A stretch of DNA of 53,686 nt from Staphylococcus schweitzeri (GCF_002902405.1 NZ_PPQS01000026.1:1-53686), one strand, 5' to 3'. Shown: positions 44,203-53,316, counted from the first letter of the stretch. The notes: a model not told the origin generated them from the letters alone. Numbers and translations are program-made.

Positions 44203-45428
44203 CAAATTACGAACAAGTTAATGACAACACGCAATTTTCAAGACGTACATTTTTAAAAATGTTGGGAATTGGTGGCGCGGGTGTCGCAATTGGTGCAAGT
44301 GGTGTCGGCAGTGTTTGGTCCTTTAAATCTATGTTTGATACACCTGAAGATCCAGAAAAAGATGCATATGAATTTTATGGCAAAATACAACCTGGCATTA
44401 CAACACCTTTACAAAAAACATGTAATTTCGTTTCTCTAGATTTGAAATCAAAGGATAGAAATGAGATTAAAGCAATGTTTAAAAAATGGACAGTTATGGC
44501 TGATCGAATGATGGATGGTGATACTGTTGACAAGGCAAGTAAAAATCCATTAATGCCACCAGTAGATACAGGTGAATCTATTGGACTTGGTGCGAGTAAA
44601 TTAACGATTACGTTTGGTATCAGTAAAAATATGATGAAGAAAATTGGTTTATCTAATAAGATTCCAGAAGCATTTAAAGATTTACCACATTTCCCAAACG
44701 ATCAATTAGTGGATGACTATCGTGATGGGGATATTATGATTCAAGCTTGTTCAAATGACTCACAAGTATCGTTTCATGCTGTTCATAATTTAGTACGTCC
44801 ATTTAGAGATATCGTTAAGGTACGTTGGGCACAGTCAGGATTCATATCGGCCAAAGGTAAAGAAACACCTAGAAATTTAATGGCTTTTAAAGATGGCACA
44901 GTTAATCCTAGAAAAAATAGTCAATTCAAAGACTATGTTTTTATTGATGATGGATGGGCTAAAAATGGCACATATTGTGTTGTACGACGTATCCAAATAC
45001 ATATTGAAACATGGGATCGTACTGCAGTTGAGGAACAAGAAGCAACATTTGGACGTAAACGTCATAGTGGAGCGCCGTTAACAGGAGGTAAAGAGTTTGA
45101 TGCAATTGATTTAGATGCAAAGGATAGTCACGGCGAGTATATTATAGACCAAGATGCACATACAAGATTAGCTAAAGAAGCAAAGACGTCCATTTTGCGT
45201 AGATCATTTAATTATGTAGATGGAACAGATGAGCGTACGGGTAATTTTGAAACAGGATTACTTTTTATTTCTTTTCAGAAAGCGACAAAACAGTTTATAG
45301 ATATTCAAAATAATTTAGGTAGTAACGATAAATTAAATGAATATATTACACATATAGGTTCTGCTTCATTTTTAGTATTGCCAGGTGTTAGTAAGGGAGG
45401 ATACCTAGGTGAAACATTATTTGACTAA
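44199..45428 (+). CDS. fepB: FepB, DyP-type haem peroxidase exported by Tat (EfeB)
   Basis: 409 residues. Twin-arginine signal SRRTFLKMLGIGGAGVAIGASG (14-35), then the DyP peroxidase: AFKDGTVNPR (GxxDG motif Asp) and VVRRIQIHIETWDR with the proximal haem histidine. In S. aureus it is the known substrate of TatAC, whose genes face this operon. It acts outside the membrane, releasing or oxidising iron for FepC. Start ATG overlaps the fepA stop. Confidence 0.94.
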   Translation: MTNYEQVNDNTQFSRRTFLKMLGIGGAGVAIGASGVGSVWSFKSMFDTPEDPEKDAYEFYGKIQPGITTPLQKTCNFVSLDLKSKDRNEIKAMFKKWTVMADRMMDGDTVDKASKNPLMPPVDTGESIGLGASKLTITFGISKNMMKKIGLSNKIPEAFKDLPHFPNDQLVDDYRDGDIMIQACSNDSQVSFHAVHNLVRPFRDIVKVRWAQSGFISAKGKETPRNLMAFKDGTVNPRKNSQFKDYVFIDDGWAKNGTYCVVRRIQIHIETWDRTAVEEQEATFGRKRHSGAPLTGGKEFDAIDLDAKDSHGEYIIDQDAHTRLAKEAKTSILRRSFNYVDGTDERTGNFETGLLFISFQKATKQFIDIQNNLGSNDKLNEYITHIGSASFLVLPGVSKGGYLGETLFD

Positions 45429-47121
45429 AGTATTAGTAATGCTAATTACTACGGTATTGCTTGGTAGTTTTGTTGTTTTTAAAAGTTATGCGGCAGAACA
45501 ACAGCGTATTAGTGATGTATATAGTATGATAACGGACGCGAAATCTGCACTTTCGGATAAGAGTATGACAAAAGAAAATAAAGAGAAATCGATTAAGCAA
45601 GTGGTAAGTGCTGTCGATAAATTAGCGCTAGATGACAATAGTGAAGGAAATACTGTCAAATCAGACATAAGAAAACTTGAAGATGCTAAAACGAATGATG
45701 ATCAAATAGACATATTGTCTCAATTAACGAAGTCATTAATTGCTTATGAAGAGAAGCTGGCTAGTAAGGATGCGGGTTCCAAAATTAAATTGTTACAACA
45801 GCAAGTCGATGCAAAAGATGCAGCGATGACAAAAGCCATTAAAGATAAGAATAAAGCAGAACTAGAATCATTAAACAATAGTTTGAATCAGATATGGACA
45901 AGTAATGAAACGGTGATTCACAATTATGACGCAAATCAATATGGACAAATAGAAGTAGCATTGCTACAACTTAGAATTGCAATTCATAAGTCTCCATTAG
46001 ATACGGCAAAAGTGTCACATGCTTGGACAACTTTTAAATCAAATATTGATCATATCGATAAGAAAAGCGACACGTCTGAAAACAATCAATACCATGTATC
46101 ACAATTAAATGATGAATTAGATAAAGCGATTAAAGCTATCGACAGCAATCAATTGTCGGATGCTGATACAGCACTGACTCGATTTATAGAAATTTGGCCC
46201 TATGTTGAAGGTCAAATTCAAACGAAAAACGGTGCACTGTACACTAAAATTGAAGATAAAATACCTTATTATCAAAGTGTACTAGACGAACATAACAAAG
46301 CGCATGTAAAAGATGGTTTGGTAGATTTAAATAATCAAATTAAAGAGACAGTTGGTCACAGTTATAGCTTCGTCGATGTCATGATAATTTTTTTACGTGA
46401 AGGATTAGAGGTACTGTTAATTGTAATGACACTTACTACCATGACGCGCAATATGAAAGATACGAAAGGTACAGCAAGTGTTATTGGTGGTGCAATTGCC
46501 GGGCTTGTATTGAGTATCATCCTAGCAATTACGTTCGTAGAAACACTAGGGAATAGCGGTATTATTCGTGAAAGTATGGAAGCGGGATTAGGCATCGTTG
46601 CAGTAATATTAATGTTTGTCGTTGGTGTTTGGATGCACAAACGTTCGAATGCGAAACGTTGGAATGACATGATTAAAAATATGTATGCTAATGCGATTAG
46701 CAATGGTAATTTAGTATTATTAGCGACGATTGGTTTAATATCTGTCTTGCGTGAAGGTGTCGAGGTTATTATTTTCTACATGGGGATGATAGGTGAACTA
46801 GCTACAAAAGATTTTATTATAGGTATTGTTTTAGCCATTGTTATTTTAATTATCTTTGCGCTATTATTTAGATTTATTGTTAAATTGATACCTATTTTCT
46901 ATATATTTAGAGTATTGTCGATCTTTATTTTTATTATGGGATTCAAAATGCTTGGCGTAAGTATACAAAAGTTACAATTATTGGGTGCTATGCCGAGACA
47001 TGTTATTGAAGGATTCCCAACAATGAATTGGTTAGGATTCTATCCTAGTTATGAACCATTGGTAGCACAAGTTGCCTATATTATTATAGTAGCTTTCTTA
47101 ATCTTTAAATTTAAAAAATAA
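45409..47121 (+). CDS. fepC: FepC, FTR1-family iron permease (EfeU) with N-terminal extracellular domain
   Basis: 570 residues. Signal-like N-terminus (VLVMLITTVLLGSFVVFKSYAAE), an extracellular helical domain to about residue 310, then seven membrane segments. The two FTR1 iron-site motifs REGLE (330-334) and REGVE (448-452) are intact. It moves iron inwards with FepA and FepB. GTG start overlaps fepB by 20 bases, with GGGAGG upstream, so translation is coupled. A strong terminator follows. Confidence 0.93.
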   Translation: MKHYLTKVLVMLITTVLLGSFVVFKSYAAEQQRISDVYSMITDAKSALSDKSMTKENKEKSIKQVVSAVDKLALDDNSEGNTVKSDIRKLEDAKTNDDQIDILSQLTKSLIAYEEKLASKDAGSKIKLLQQQVDAKDAAMTKAIKDKNKAELESLNNSLNQIWTSNETVIHNYDANQYGQIEVALLQLRIAIHKSPLDTAKVSHAWTTFKSNIDHIDKKSDTSENNQYHVSQLNDELDKAIKAIDSNQLSDADTALTRFIEIWPYVEGQIQTKNGALYTKIEDKIPYYQSVLDEHNKAHVKDGLVDLNNQIKETVGHSYSFVDVMIIFLREGLEVLLIVMTLTTMTRNMKDTKGTASVIGGAIAGLVLSIILAITFVETLGNSGIIRESMEAGLGIVAVILMFVVGVWMHKRSNAKRWNDMIKNMYANAISNGNLVLLATIGLISVLREGVEVIIFYMGMIGELATKDFIIGIVLAIVILIIFALLFRFIVKLIPIFYIFRVLSIFIFIMGFKMLGVSIQKLQLLGAMPRHVIEGFPTMNWLGFYPSYEPLVAQVAYIIIVAFLIFKFKK

Positions 47122-47149
47122 AAAACAGGCCGAGTGCCTGTTTTTTTGT
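47119..47149 (+). terminator. terminator of fepABC
   Basis: AACAGGC (47124-47130), loop CGAGT, GCCTGTT (47136-47142), and a seven- to eight-T run. Confidence 0.92.
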
Positions 47150-47219
47150 TGTGATATTAGTGTACTGCGGTTATTGCGGTATTATGCTGTTGCGGTTTTG
47201 CTTAGTCTATTCGAGTTGG

Positions 47220-47244
47220 CTATTACAGTATTAGTTCGTAATAG
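47220..47244 (-). terminator. hairpin downstream of tatC
   Basis: CTATTAC (47220-47226) pairs with GTAATAG (47238-47244) right after the tatC stop on the minus strand. No strong U run, so only a probable terminator. Confidence 0.5.
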
Positions 47245-47245
47245 A

Positions 47246-47947
47246 TTACTCTATCGTCGATTCAATTCGATTGGTTAATTTAACGATAAACATACTGAAC
47301 TCGAAGAGCAATATGAGTGGTAATGTGAGTAATATATTTAATGTTATGTCTGGTGGTGCAATAATACTCGCCAGCACAAAGCAAGCAAAATAAATATACT
47401 TACGATAATGTTTCAATGAATTTGTATCTAAAAGGCCAAATTTCGCAAGACCCATAAATAATATTGGTAATTGAAATAGAATGCCAAATGTGAATAACCA
47501 ACGTATGAGTTCAATTAAATATGCTTTAAAGCCAATGACAGGCGAAATGTTCAAAGTTAATGATAATTTTAACGCGAATTGAATAATCATTGGAAAGCCA
47601 ACATAAAATGCAAAAGCGACGCCAGCACAGAATAATAACACGCTAAAAAAGCTATATTTATAAATAAATTGACGTTCATTATTATGTAATCCAGGTGCAA
47701 TGAATGCCCACAATTGATAAAACATGACTGGTGAAACGACACAAAACGCGATGAAAAATATAATCATCACGTATATTTGGATCATTTCTGTGAATGAAAA
47801 TGCATGTAAGGCCACATGTGCACGGGTAATATACGATATAAATGATGTCATCCACCAAAAAGATGAAATATATACGACGATGACCGTAATGACGAACGAC
47901 AATAAAATTTTTACTAACCGATGGCGTAGTTCGCTAAAGTGAACCAT
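47246..47947 (-). CDS. tatC: Sec-independent (Tat) translocase TatC
   Basis: 233 residues with six membrane segments. TatC signatures: N-terminal HFSELRHRLVKILLSF and FYQLWAFIAPGLHNNERQF. TatC receives the twin-arginine signal. It lies 16 bases downstream of tatA. The operon faces fepABC, and FepB is its known cargo in S. aureus, so Tat here is largely devoted to iron uptake. Confidence 0.94.
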   Translation of the reverse strand: MVHFSELRHRLVKILLSFVITVIVVYISSFWWMTSFISYITRAHVALHAFSFTEMIQIYVMIIFFIAFCVVSPVMFYQLWAFIAPGLHNNERQFIYKYSFFSVLLFCAGVAFAFYVGFPMIIQFALKLSLTLNISPVIGFKAYLIELIRWLFTFGILFQLPILFMGLAKFGLLDTNSLKHYRKYIYFACFVLASIIAPPDITLNILLTLPLILLFEFSMFIVKLTNRIESTIE

Positions 47948-47963
47948 TAATGTATCATCAGTA

Positions 47964-48179
47964 TTATTGCTCGCGTTGTTGCTTCGATTCCTTACTGGGT
48001 GTATCGTGAGACTCTTTATCTAAATCTTCTGTTGCTGATTTAAACTCTTTTAAAGTAGATCCAATGGCACGACCAAATTGCGGTAATTTTTTCGGACCAA
48101 AAATAATTAAAGCGATAATGCTAATGACGACAAGACTTGTTGGGCCAGTAATGCCTAAAATGAAAGTGTTAGTTATCAT
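47964..48179 (-). CDS. tatA: Tat pathway pore protein TatA
   Basis: 71 residues. One membrane helix ([25 protein letters not shown]) with the conserved FGPKKLP hinge, then an amphipathic helix ([13 protein letters not shown]) and an acidic/basic tail. Forms the translocation pore with TatC. An upstream GTG at 48194 is in frame, but GAGG nine bases before the ATG at 48179 supports this start. A Fur box is about 50 bases upstream. Confidence 0.93.
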   Translation of the reverse strand: MITNTFILGITGPTSLVVISIIALIIFGPKKLPQFGRAIGSTLKEFKSATEDLDKESHDTPSKESKQQREQ

Positions 48180-48229
48180 GATAATCAACCTCACTCATAA
48201 GTAGTATATAGTATTTACTTTATACCGAA

Positions 48230-48244
48230 CGATAATGATTATCA
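48230..48244. promoter_or_regulatory. Fur box of tatAC
   Basis: CGATAATGATTATCA matches the TGATAATNATTATCA consensus at 14 of 15 positions. On the minus strand it sits between a -35-like TTGTTG and a -10-like TATAAA, where binding blocks transcription. Confidence 0.82.
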
Positions 48245-48286
48245 ACAATATTTTATAAAAAATTAAAATATTGCCGTAAATACACT

Positions 48287-48676
48287 TTATTGAGGGATTA
48301 ACTCTGAAATAATAGCTTGTTCTTTCAAGTCGATATAAGTGCAAGTACCAGCTTGAATATCGATATGCCATTTATAGATGCCAGCTTCAGCCATTTCATC
48401 ACAAAATGTTTCGAAGTCTGTTTGTCCTTGTTGATGTCTTGTTAAGACGTCTTGAACGATAGACTTATCAGATTTTTGGGCAACAGGAGTGGTACTTTTA
48501 ACAGATGAAGTTACAATATTATCCTCCGATTGATGTACGTATGTTGCTGTGCCGTCTTGAATATTGACGATATTATAGGTCATGCCCATATCTTTAAATG
48601 CTTTAAATAATTTTGGAAAATCCACACCAGTAAATTGTTGATGTGCACGTTGAATTGCAGCTAATGTAAATATCAT
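48287..48676 (-). CDS. DUF1398 family protein
   Basis: 129 residues, soluble. IQRAHQQFTGVDFPKLFKAFKDMGMTYNIVNIQDGTATYVHQ and the C-terminal DEMAEAGIYKWHIDIQAGTCTYID are the two related halves of DUF1398 (E. coli YbcV-like), which looks like an internal duplication: both halves end in 'TxTY'. Function unknown. AAAGGAG precedes the ATG. Monocistronic, next to the tatAC Fur box but on its own. Confidence 0.82.
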   Translation of the reverse strand: MIFTLAAIQRAHQQFTGVDFPKLFKAFKDMGMTYNIVNIQDGTATYVHQSEDNIVTSSVKSTTPVAQKSDKSIVQDVLTRHQQGQTDFETFCDEMAEAGIYKWHIDIQAGTCTYIDLKEQAIISELIPQ

Positions 48677-48847
48677 AATAAACTCCTTTGAATGGTTTTA
48701 TTTAGTAAAAATGCGTATGTCAAACAAAAATTAGAATGTTGTTAATTATGAAGCAAGATGTAACGAAAGTAAAAAATTATGACTTGTAGATGATGAGAAA
48801 TTCGAATCAGTATTTAATTCACTGGTAGACACTGATATTTTTTGTGC

Positions 48848-48875
48848 CTTTTTGACAAGTATAGTTGTCAAAAAG
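48848..48875. promoter_or_regulatory. long operator-like inverted repeat upstream of the XRE regulator
   Basis: Perfect 11-base arms CTTTTTGACAA (48848-48858) and TTGTCAAAAAG (48865-48875) around six bases. It is just upstream of TATAAT (48893-48898) and 40 bases before the regulator start, so autoregulation by the XRE protein is likely. A GACAAA repeat follows. Confidence 0.7.
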
Positions 48876-48915
48876 ACAAATATCATTTACAGTATAATTA
48901 AGGAGTTGATGCGAT

Positions 48916-49119
48916 GTGCGTAATCGATTGAAAGAATTACGAGCACGAGATGGCTTAAACCAAACGCAGCTTGCTAAACAAGCGGGTGTATCAAGACAAA
49001 CCATTTCGTTAATTGAGCGAAACAATTTTATGCCATCGGTATTAACGGCAATAAAAATTGCTCATATTTTCAATGAAACGGTGGAAACTGTTTTTATTAT
49101 TGAGGAGGATGAGTCATGA
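48916..49119 (+). CDS. XRE-family transcriptional regulator (small)
   Basis: 67 residues, nearly all helix-turn-helix: RLKELRARDGLNQTQLAKQAGVSRQTISLIERNNFMPSVLTAIKIAHIFNETVETVFI. Same type as YozG/immR-like small regulators of ABC-transporter modules. GTG start with AGGAG ten bases upstream; the ATG at 48914 is out of frame. Overlaps the next gene by four bases (ATGA). Likely binds the inverted repeat at 48848-48875. Confidence 0.88.
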   Translation: MRNRLKELRARDGLNQTQLAKQAGVSRQTISLIERNNFMPSVLTAIKIAHIFNETVETVFIIEEDES

Positions 49120-49829
49120 AAATACTTAGATATATCGGATATCTTTTGTTGGGTGGACTTGTAGGTGGTATCATAGGCGGAATTTTAGGTAACTTTGATG
49201 GATTTGGTATTGAGAATTTGACGTTCGCGACTTATAACAATGTCGTTGTAATATCAATTATTGTGACTATTATCATCATATTGGTAGAAGCCATTGTTTT
49301 GATGAATCAAAGACGTGCATTGAAGTATAAGCGACTTGTAGATGAAGAGGTAGATATCGATGCAACAGATCAATATGAATTGCTTGCGAATCGTTATGTT
49401 TTAAATGGAAGTATATTAAGCATTATACAGACAGTAATTGCCTTTTTAATGTTGCTTATTTTTGTGGTAGGACAAGCTGAAGCAAATGGAATACTATTCT
49501 TTTTAATACCATTTTTTGCTAGTGCTATTTTCAATACACAATTTACGCTATTTAATAGGAGATTTGACGAAAGAATGCCAAAACTTGCTGATAAGAATTA
49601 CACTGAAAAACGTTTGGAAATGTTAGATGAAGGTGAACGTCACATAGAATTAATTGCACTGTTTAAAACTTATGCAATTAACTTATCATTATTAATATTA
49701 GCAATTGTTTTTATTGGTTTTTATTCAATTACTACAGGAATTAATCAAAGTTTTAGTTTGCTACTTATCATCGCTATTTTCATATATAACGCCTTTAGTT
49801 ATTTATTGAAGAGAAGACGTTTTTATTAA
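49116..49829 (+). CDS. DUF3169 family membrane protein
   Basis: 237 residues with six hydrophobic segments: about 5-25 (LGGLVGGIIGGILG, glycine-zipper like), 42-66, 97-120, 123-145, 190-208 and 215-230; a charged loop (NQRRALKYKRLVDEEVDIDATDQYELLANR) separates helices two and three. Matches DUF3169, regularly found between a small XRE regulator and a two-gene ABC exporter. Function unknown; sensor or accessory subunit is plausible. Starts inside the regulator stop codon. Confidence 0.83.
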   Translation: MKILRYIGYLLLGGLVGGIIGGILGNFDGFGIENLTFATYNNVVVISIIVTIIIILVEAIVLMNQRRALKYKRLVDEEVDIDATDQYELLANRYVLNGSILSIIQTVIAFLMLLIFVVGQAEANGILFFLIPFFASAIFNTQFTLFNRRFDERMPKLADKNYTEKRLEMLDEGERHIELIALFKTYAINLSLLILAIVFIGFYSITTGINQSFSLLLIIAIFIYNAFSYLLKRRRFY

Positions 49830-49853
49830 AATTAAACAAAGAGGAGTATAGAT

Positions 49854-50696
49854 ATGCCAACATTGTTAAATGTAGATCATGTGAACAAACAATACAAAGA
49901 TTCGGATTTTAAATTACAAGATGCATCATTAACGATTTCCACTAATGAGACAGTTGGATTAATTGGGAAAAATGGCTCAGGTAAATCGACATTAATTAAT
50001 ATTCTAGTAGGCAATCGACATAAAGATAACGGTAGTATCACATTTTTTGGTGAAGAACATGCTATGGATGATGTCGAATATAAAGAACACATAGGTGTAG
50101 TGTTTGATGATTTGAGAGTACCTAATAAATTGACTATTAAAGATATTGATAAAGTATTTCAATCTATTTATATGACTTGGAATAGTCAAAAATTCTTTGA
50201 TTTAATCAAATATTTCGAGTTGCCACTACAAACTAAAATTAAAACTTTTTCAAGAGGGATGCGAATGAAGATAGCTTTGACGATTGCGCTTTCTCATGAT
50301 GTGAAGCTATTGATCTTAGATGAAGCAACTGCGGGTATGGATGTTTCTGGACGAGAAGAAGTAATGGAACTATTAGAAGATTTTGTCGCGCAAGGTGGAG
50401 GCATCTTAATATCATCGCATATTTCTGAAGATATAGAACAATTAGCGGATAAATTAGTGTTTATGAAAGATGGACGAATGATTTTAACTGAACAGAAAGA
50501 TATACTTTTAGCACAATATGGAATTGTTACGACAGAAGATAAAGATGTTGAAATTCCTAAGCATTTAATCATTGCTTCTAGATTATCGAAGGGAAAATAT
50601 CAAATTTTAGTTAAAGATTGTGCAGAAATTGAAAATGTAGAACCATTAAAACATATTGATGACGCTACGAAAATCATAATGCGAGGTGAAGTATAA
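49854..50696 (+). CDS. ABC transporter ATP-binding protein (ABC-2 exporter type)
   Basis: 280 residues. Walker A GLIGKNGSGKSTL at about 36-48, signature FSRGMRMKIALTIALSHD (a variant of LSGGQ), Walker B LLILDEATAGMD and H-loop SSHISEDIEQLADKL. The C-terminal part (about 215-280) is an extension typical of antibiotic/bacteriocin exporters. AAGAGGAG precedes the ATG. Its stop overlaps the permease start by one base. Confidence 0.87.
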   Translation: MPTLLNVDHVNKQYKDSDFKLQDASLTISTNETVGLIGKNGSGKSTLINILVGNRHKDNGSITFFGEEHAMDDVEYKEHIGVVFDDLRVPNKLTIKDIDKVFQSIYMTWNSQKFFDLIKYFELPLQTKIKTFSRGMRMKIALTIALSHDVKLLILDEATAGMDVSGREEVMELLEDFVAQGGGILISSHISEDIEQLADKLVFMKDGRMILTEQKDILLAQYGIVTTEDKDVEIPKHLIIASRLSKGKYQILVKDCAEIENVEPLKHIDDATKIIMRGEV

Positions 50697-51325
50697 TGAA
50701 AGGTATGTTACTAAGTAGTTTTTATGCAACGAGAAAGCAAACATATATTTATTTTATAGTCGCTATCATAGCTGCAGGATACTTTGCAGTATTTAATCCA
50801 TTGATGAGTTCGGCGATGGCTGGGGTTATGTTAATCACACCTATTACTGATAATATTAAACATGAAAAAGACTCAAGATGGATGTATTATATATCTACTT
50901 TACCGGTTAAACGTAGTGATTATATTAAGTCATACTTTGTCTTTTATTTAATCTTATTCGGTGCAAGTTTAATGATTGGATTAGTTGTGACTACGATTGT
51001 GACCCAAAGTGTGATGATTGGTATTATGTCAGGTTTAATGAGTTTTGGTATCATAGGGGCATACTCTATCATTTTCCCATTGACATTTAAATTTGGCGCT
51101 GAAAACTCAAATGTCATTATGATATTTGCATCTATACTACTACTTATTTCTTTTGTGGTCTTTTTCTTTATATATGGTATGGTTAGTGGTGCATCTGCAT
51201 TAGAATTTGAAAAAATTAGCACTGAAGGATGGCTAGTTGTCATAGTATATGCGGTCATTGGTATCGTTATAACAAGTGTTTCTTATATATTGTCTATTAA
51301 AATTTTTAACAAACAAGAACTATAA
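50696..51325 (+). CDS. ABC-2 type membrane permease
   Basis: 209 residues with six membrane segments, matching the ABC-2 permease group with short loops: KQTYIYFIVAIIAAGYFAVFNP, then KHEKDSRWMYYISTLPVKRSDYIKSYFVFYL, a hallmark of this group ('TLPVKR'). Partner of the ATPase encoded just before. No substrate visible; these modules often export or resist peptides. Translation is coupled (ATG overlaps the ATPase stop). Confidence 0.85.
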   Translation: MKGMLLSSFYATRKQTYIYFIVAIIAAGYFAVFNPLMSSAMAGVMLITPITDNIKHEKDSRWMYYISTLPVKRSDYIKSYFVFYLILFGASLMIGLVVTTIVTQSVMIGIMSGLMSFGIIGAYSIIFPLTFKFGAENSNVIMIFASILLLISFVVFFFIYGMVSGASALEFEKISTEGWLVVIVYAVIGIVITSVSYILSIKIFNKQEL

Positions 51326-51366
51326 TCATCATTCTTAGTGTGATGATTGGCGGTGAAATAATAGTT

Positions 51367-51409
51367 AGAGCAGGTGATAAATCAATACGATTATCATTTG
51401 CTCTTTTTG
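51367..51409 (+). terminator. terminator of the XRE/DUF3169/ABC operon
   Basis: AGAGCAGGTGATAA (51367-51380) pairs with TTATCATTTGCTCT (51391-51404) with one mismatch, followed by TTTTTG. A smaller AATCATCA/TGATGATT stem (51324-51348) precedes it. Confidence 0.78.
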
Positions 51410-51711
51410 TTGTTGTGGAATGATATGCGGGATGATAGGTTGAGGTGACATATCTATATCATTTGTTTTTAGAAGATTAGGTTGTGTGGGAATGGCATCC
51501 TTTTATAGTGAGGATTAACGTGTATATATTATTGAGTATGTTGCTGAAATTTATTTACGTGTATCTTTTGTTGATAGTAAGTGTAGATGATTTCCTTGGA
51601 AATATTAAAAAAACTCGATCACGTATCCAACTGATATTTATCTCAAAAGCATACTGTGAAGCGCGATGCTTTTGGTTTCAGTTCAAATACATTGACCGAG
51701 GTGAAGGTTAT
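51410..51711. other. intergenic region, no convincing gene
   Basis: About 300 bases between the ABC terminator and the convergent ltrA gene. An 82-codon open frame (51484-51732, GTG start) crosses it, but it has no ribosome site, runs into ltrA on the opposite strand and has no recognisable domain. Confidence 0.5.
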
Positions 51712-52845
51712 TTATTCATGTTTATTTCGTAGACGTTGATTTTTAAAATAAATCAGCATGATGCAGAAGGTTGCAACTGATACCGAAATAATCATTACTT
51801 GGTCGTGTCCTTTAAAGATAAGGCTGACGATATATGATATTACGAGTATAGCTAATGAATATGAAATATACTTTGCATTTGTCAATTCGTTATGGAAATA
51901 AGGCGAGATTAACCATAATCCAATATAGAAAACTAAAACACTGGCATACATCATATTAATTTCAAATAAGTCATTCAGTTTATTGTTATTACTAAAAACA
52001 ATTGCAGCATTAATAACGCCTAAAGCGATATTAATTAATAAATGCGTATATGATAAGCGAAAACCAATAGATGATAATTTATGATTAATATAATTTTCAG
52101 TAATAATCCAATATACACCGAAAAGACTAATTAAAATCATAAATTGGAAGATATAAATGTAACTAAAATGATTAATACTGAATGATGAAGAAGCTAAACC
52201 AACAAGTACTTCACCAAAGATAATAATTGTTAGTAAAGAAAAACGTTCTACTAAATGCATCATATTAACAGGCGACAAAACTAGATATTTTTGGAATGGA
52301 ATAAGACCTGTCGCAGCAATAAATACGCCTAAAAATCCAGGAATATAGTGTATGTTTTGAGGTAGTACTAATGATAAAAACGATAAAAATGAAATGATAA
52401 AGGCTACGATAGCAAAAGCTTGACATGTACGTTTATCACCATAATTTAAACCCGTACGTATATGTAATAAATATTGTAATCCGATACTTAAATACATAAT
52501 TGCTACGCATAAGAAGAATGGGAAGAATGTTTTTTCAAAGTCTGGATATAAACTATTTGATAAAAAGACCATGATAAACATATTAAACATCATAAACGAG
52601 ACGTCTTTGAATGTGACTTGACCAAAGCGATTGGTAAAAAATGTTTGATGAGACCACATTAACCATAAGAATAAACTCATGATGATATATTTGAAAAATA
52701 ATTCAGCTGAAATGGAACCATTTTGTGTTGTTAGAATTACATGTGCAATTTTTTGAATCGCATAAACAAAAATTAAGTCAAAGAACAACTCATGGAATCC
52801 TGCACGCTTTTCAGCTAAATGTTTTGGTGTTAACGCATTAACCAT
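51712..52845 (-). CDS. low temperature requirement protein A family (LtrA)
   Basis: 377 residues with 11-12 membrane segments. N-terminal signature EKRAGFHELFFDLIFVYAIQKIAHVI and the central RFSLLTIIIFGEVLVGLASS are diagnostic of the Bact_LtrA family, first seen in Listeria as needed for growth in the cold. Biochemical role unknown. AAAGGAG precedes the ATG. Monocistronic. Confidence 0.87.
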   Translation of the reverse strand: MVNALTPKHLAEKRAGFHELFFDLIFVYAIQKIAHVILTTQNGSISAELFFKYIIMSLFLWLMWSHQTFFTNRFGQVTFKDVSFMMFNMFIMVFLSNSLYPDFEKTFFPFFLCVAIMYLSIGLQYLLHIRTGLNYGDKRTCQAFAIVAFIISFLSFLSLVLPQNIHYIPGFLGVFIAATGLIPFQKYLVLSPVNMMHLVERFSLLTIIIFGEVLVGLASSSFSINHFSYIYIFQFMILISLFGVYWIITENYINHKLSSIGFRLSYTHLLINIALGVINAAIVFSNNNKLNDLFEINMMYASVLVFYIGLWLISPYFHNELTNAKYISYSLAILVISYIVSLIFKGHDQVMIISVSVATFCIMLIYFKNQRLRNKHE

Positions 52846-53316
52846 AAAATTTTAACTCCTTTAAGGTGTGTAATTAATTTTCTAAGTATACTATGTATCT
52901 TTTCTACTGAATAGAGGAATTTTAATAATAATTGGTGACGTAGTAGTTGAAAAAAGGTGTCGGAAAGTAATTGCGGAGTTGGCAGTAATTAGTGATTCAA
53001 TAATTGATAGGTATTTAATCAGAGCAATTGCTCTAAACCATAATGAAAATTTGTGGTAAATCAATTCATAATTTTGTACTATAGATGAGGATGATAGAGC
53101 ATATTTAAGAGTGTGAAATGTTAAAGTGAAACCGTTTACGTTTCCGATTGCCCAAACAAATTACATCATTGTATAATATGATTTGTTAAATGCATAACAA
53201 GAATGAAAATGTAACATACGTAGCAATTGGTTTCGTAAATTGGATGTTAGTGGCGTATTGGTTCATTAGACGCATTAGTAATAAAATTGTATATATCATA
53301 AGGAGATGAATATGAC
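52846..53316. promoter_or_regulatory. divergent promoter region of ltrA and the thiolase gene
   Basis: 471 bases without genes. Two structured sites: a perfect 14-base palindrome AGAGCAATTGCTCT (53021-53034) and a cre-like sequence GTGAAACCGTTTACG (53126-53140; 13 of 15 matches). Both are on the thiolase side. Confidence 0.5.

Noticed and set aside
44199..45428. Possible frameshifts at the fepA/fepB/fepC junctions
   Set aside because: The overlaps are short start/stop overlaps (4 and 20 bases) with proper ribosome sites, as expected for coupled translation.
51484..51732. 82-codon open frame with hydrophobic N-terminus between the ABC operon and ltrA
   Set aside because: GTG start with no ribosome site, overlaps ltrA on the other strand, and the sequence has no recognisable family; most likely a chance frame.
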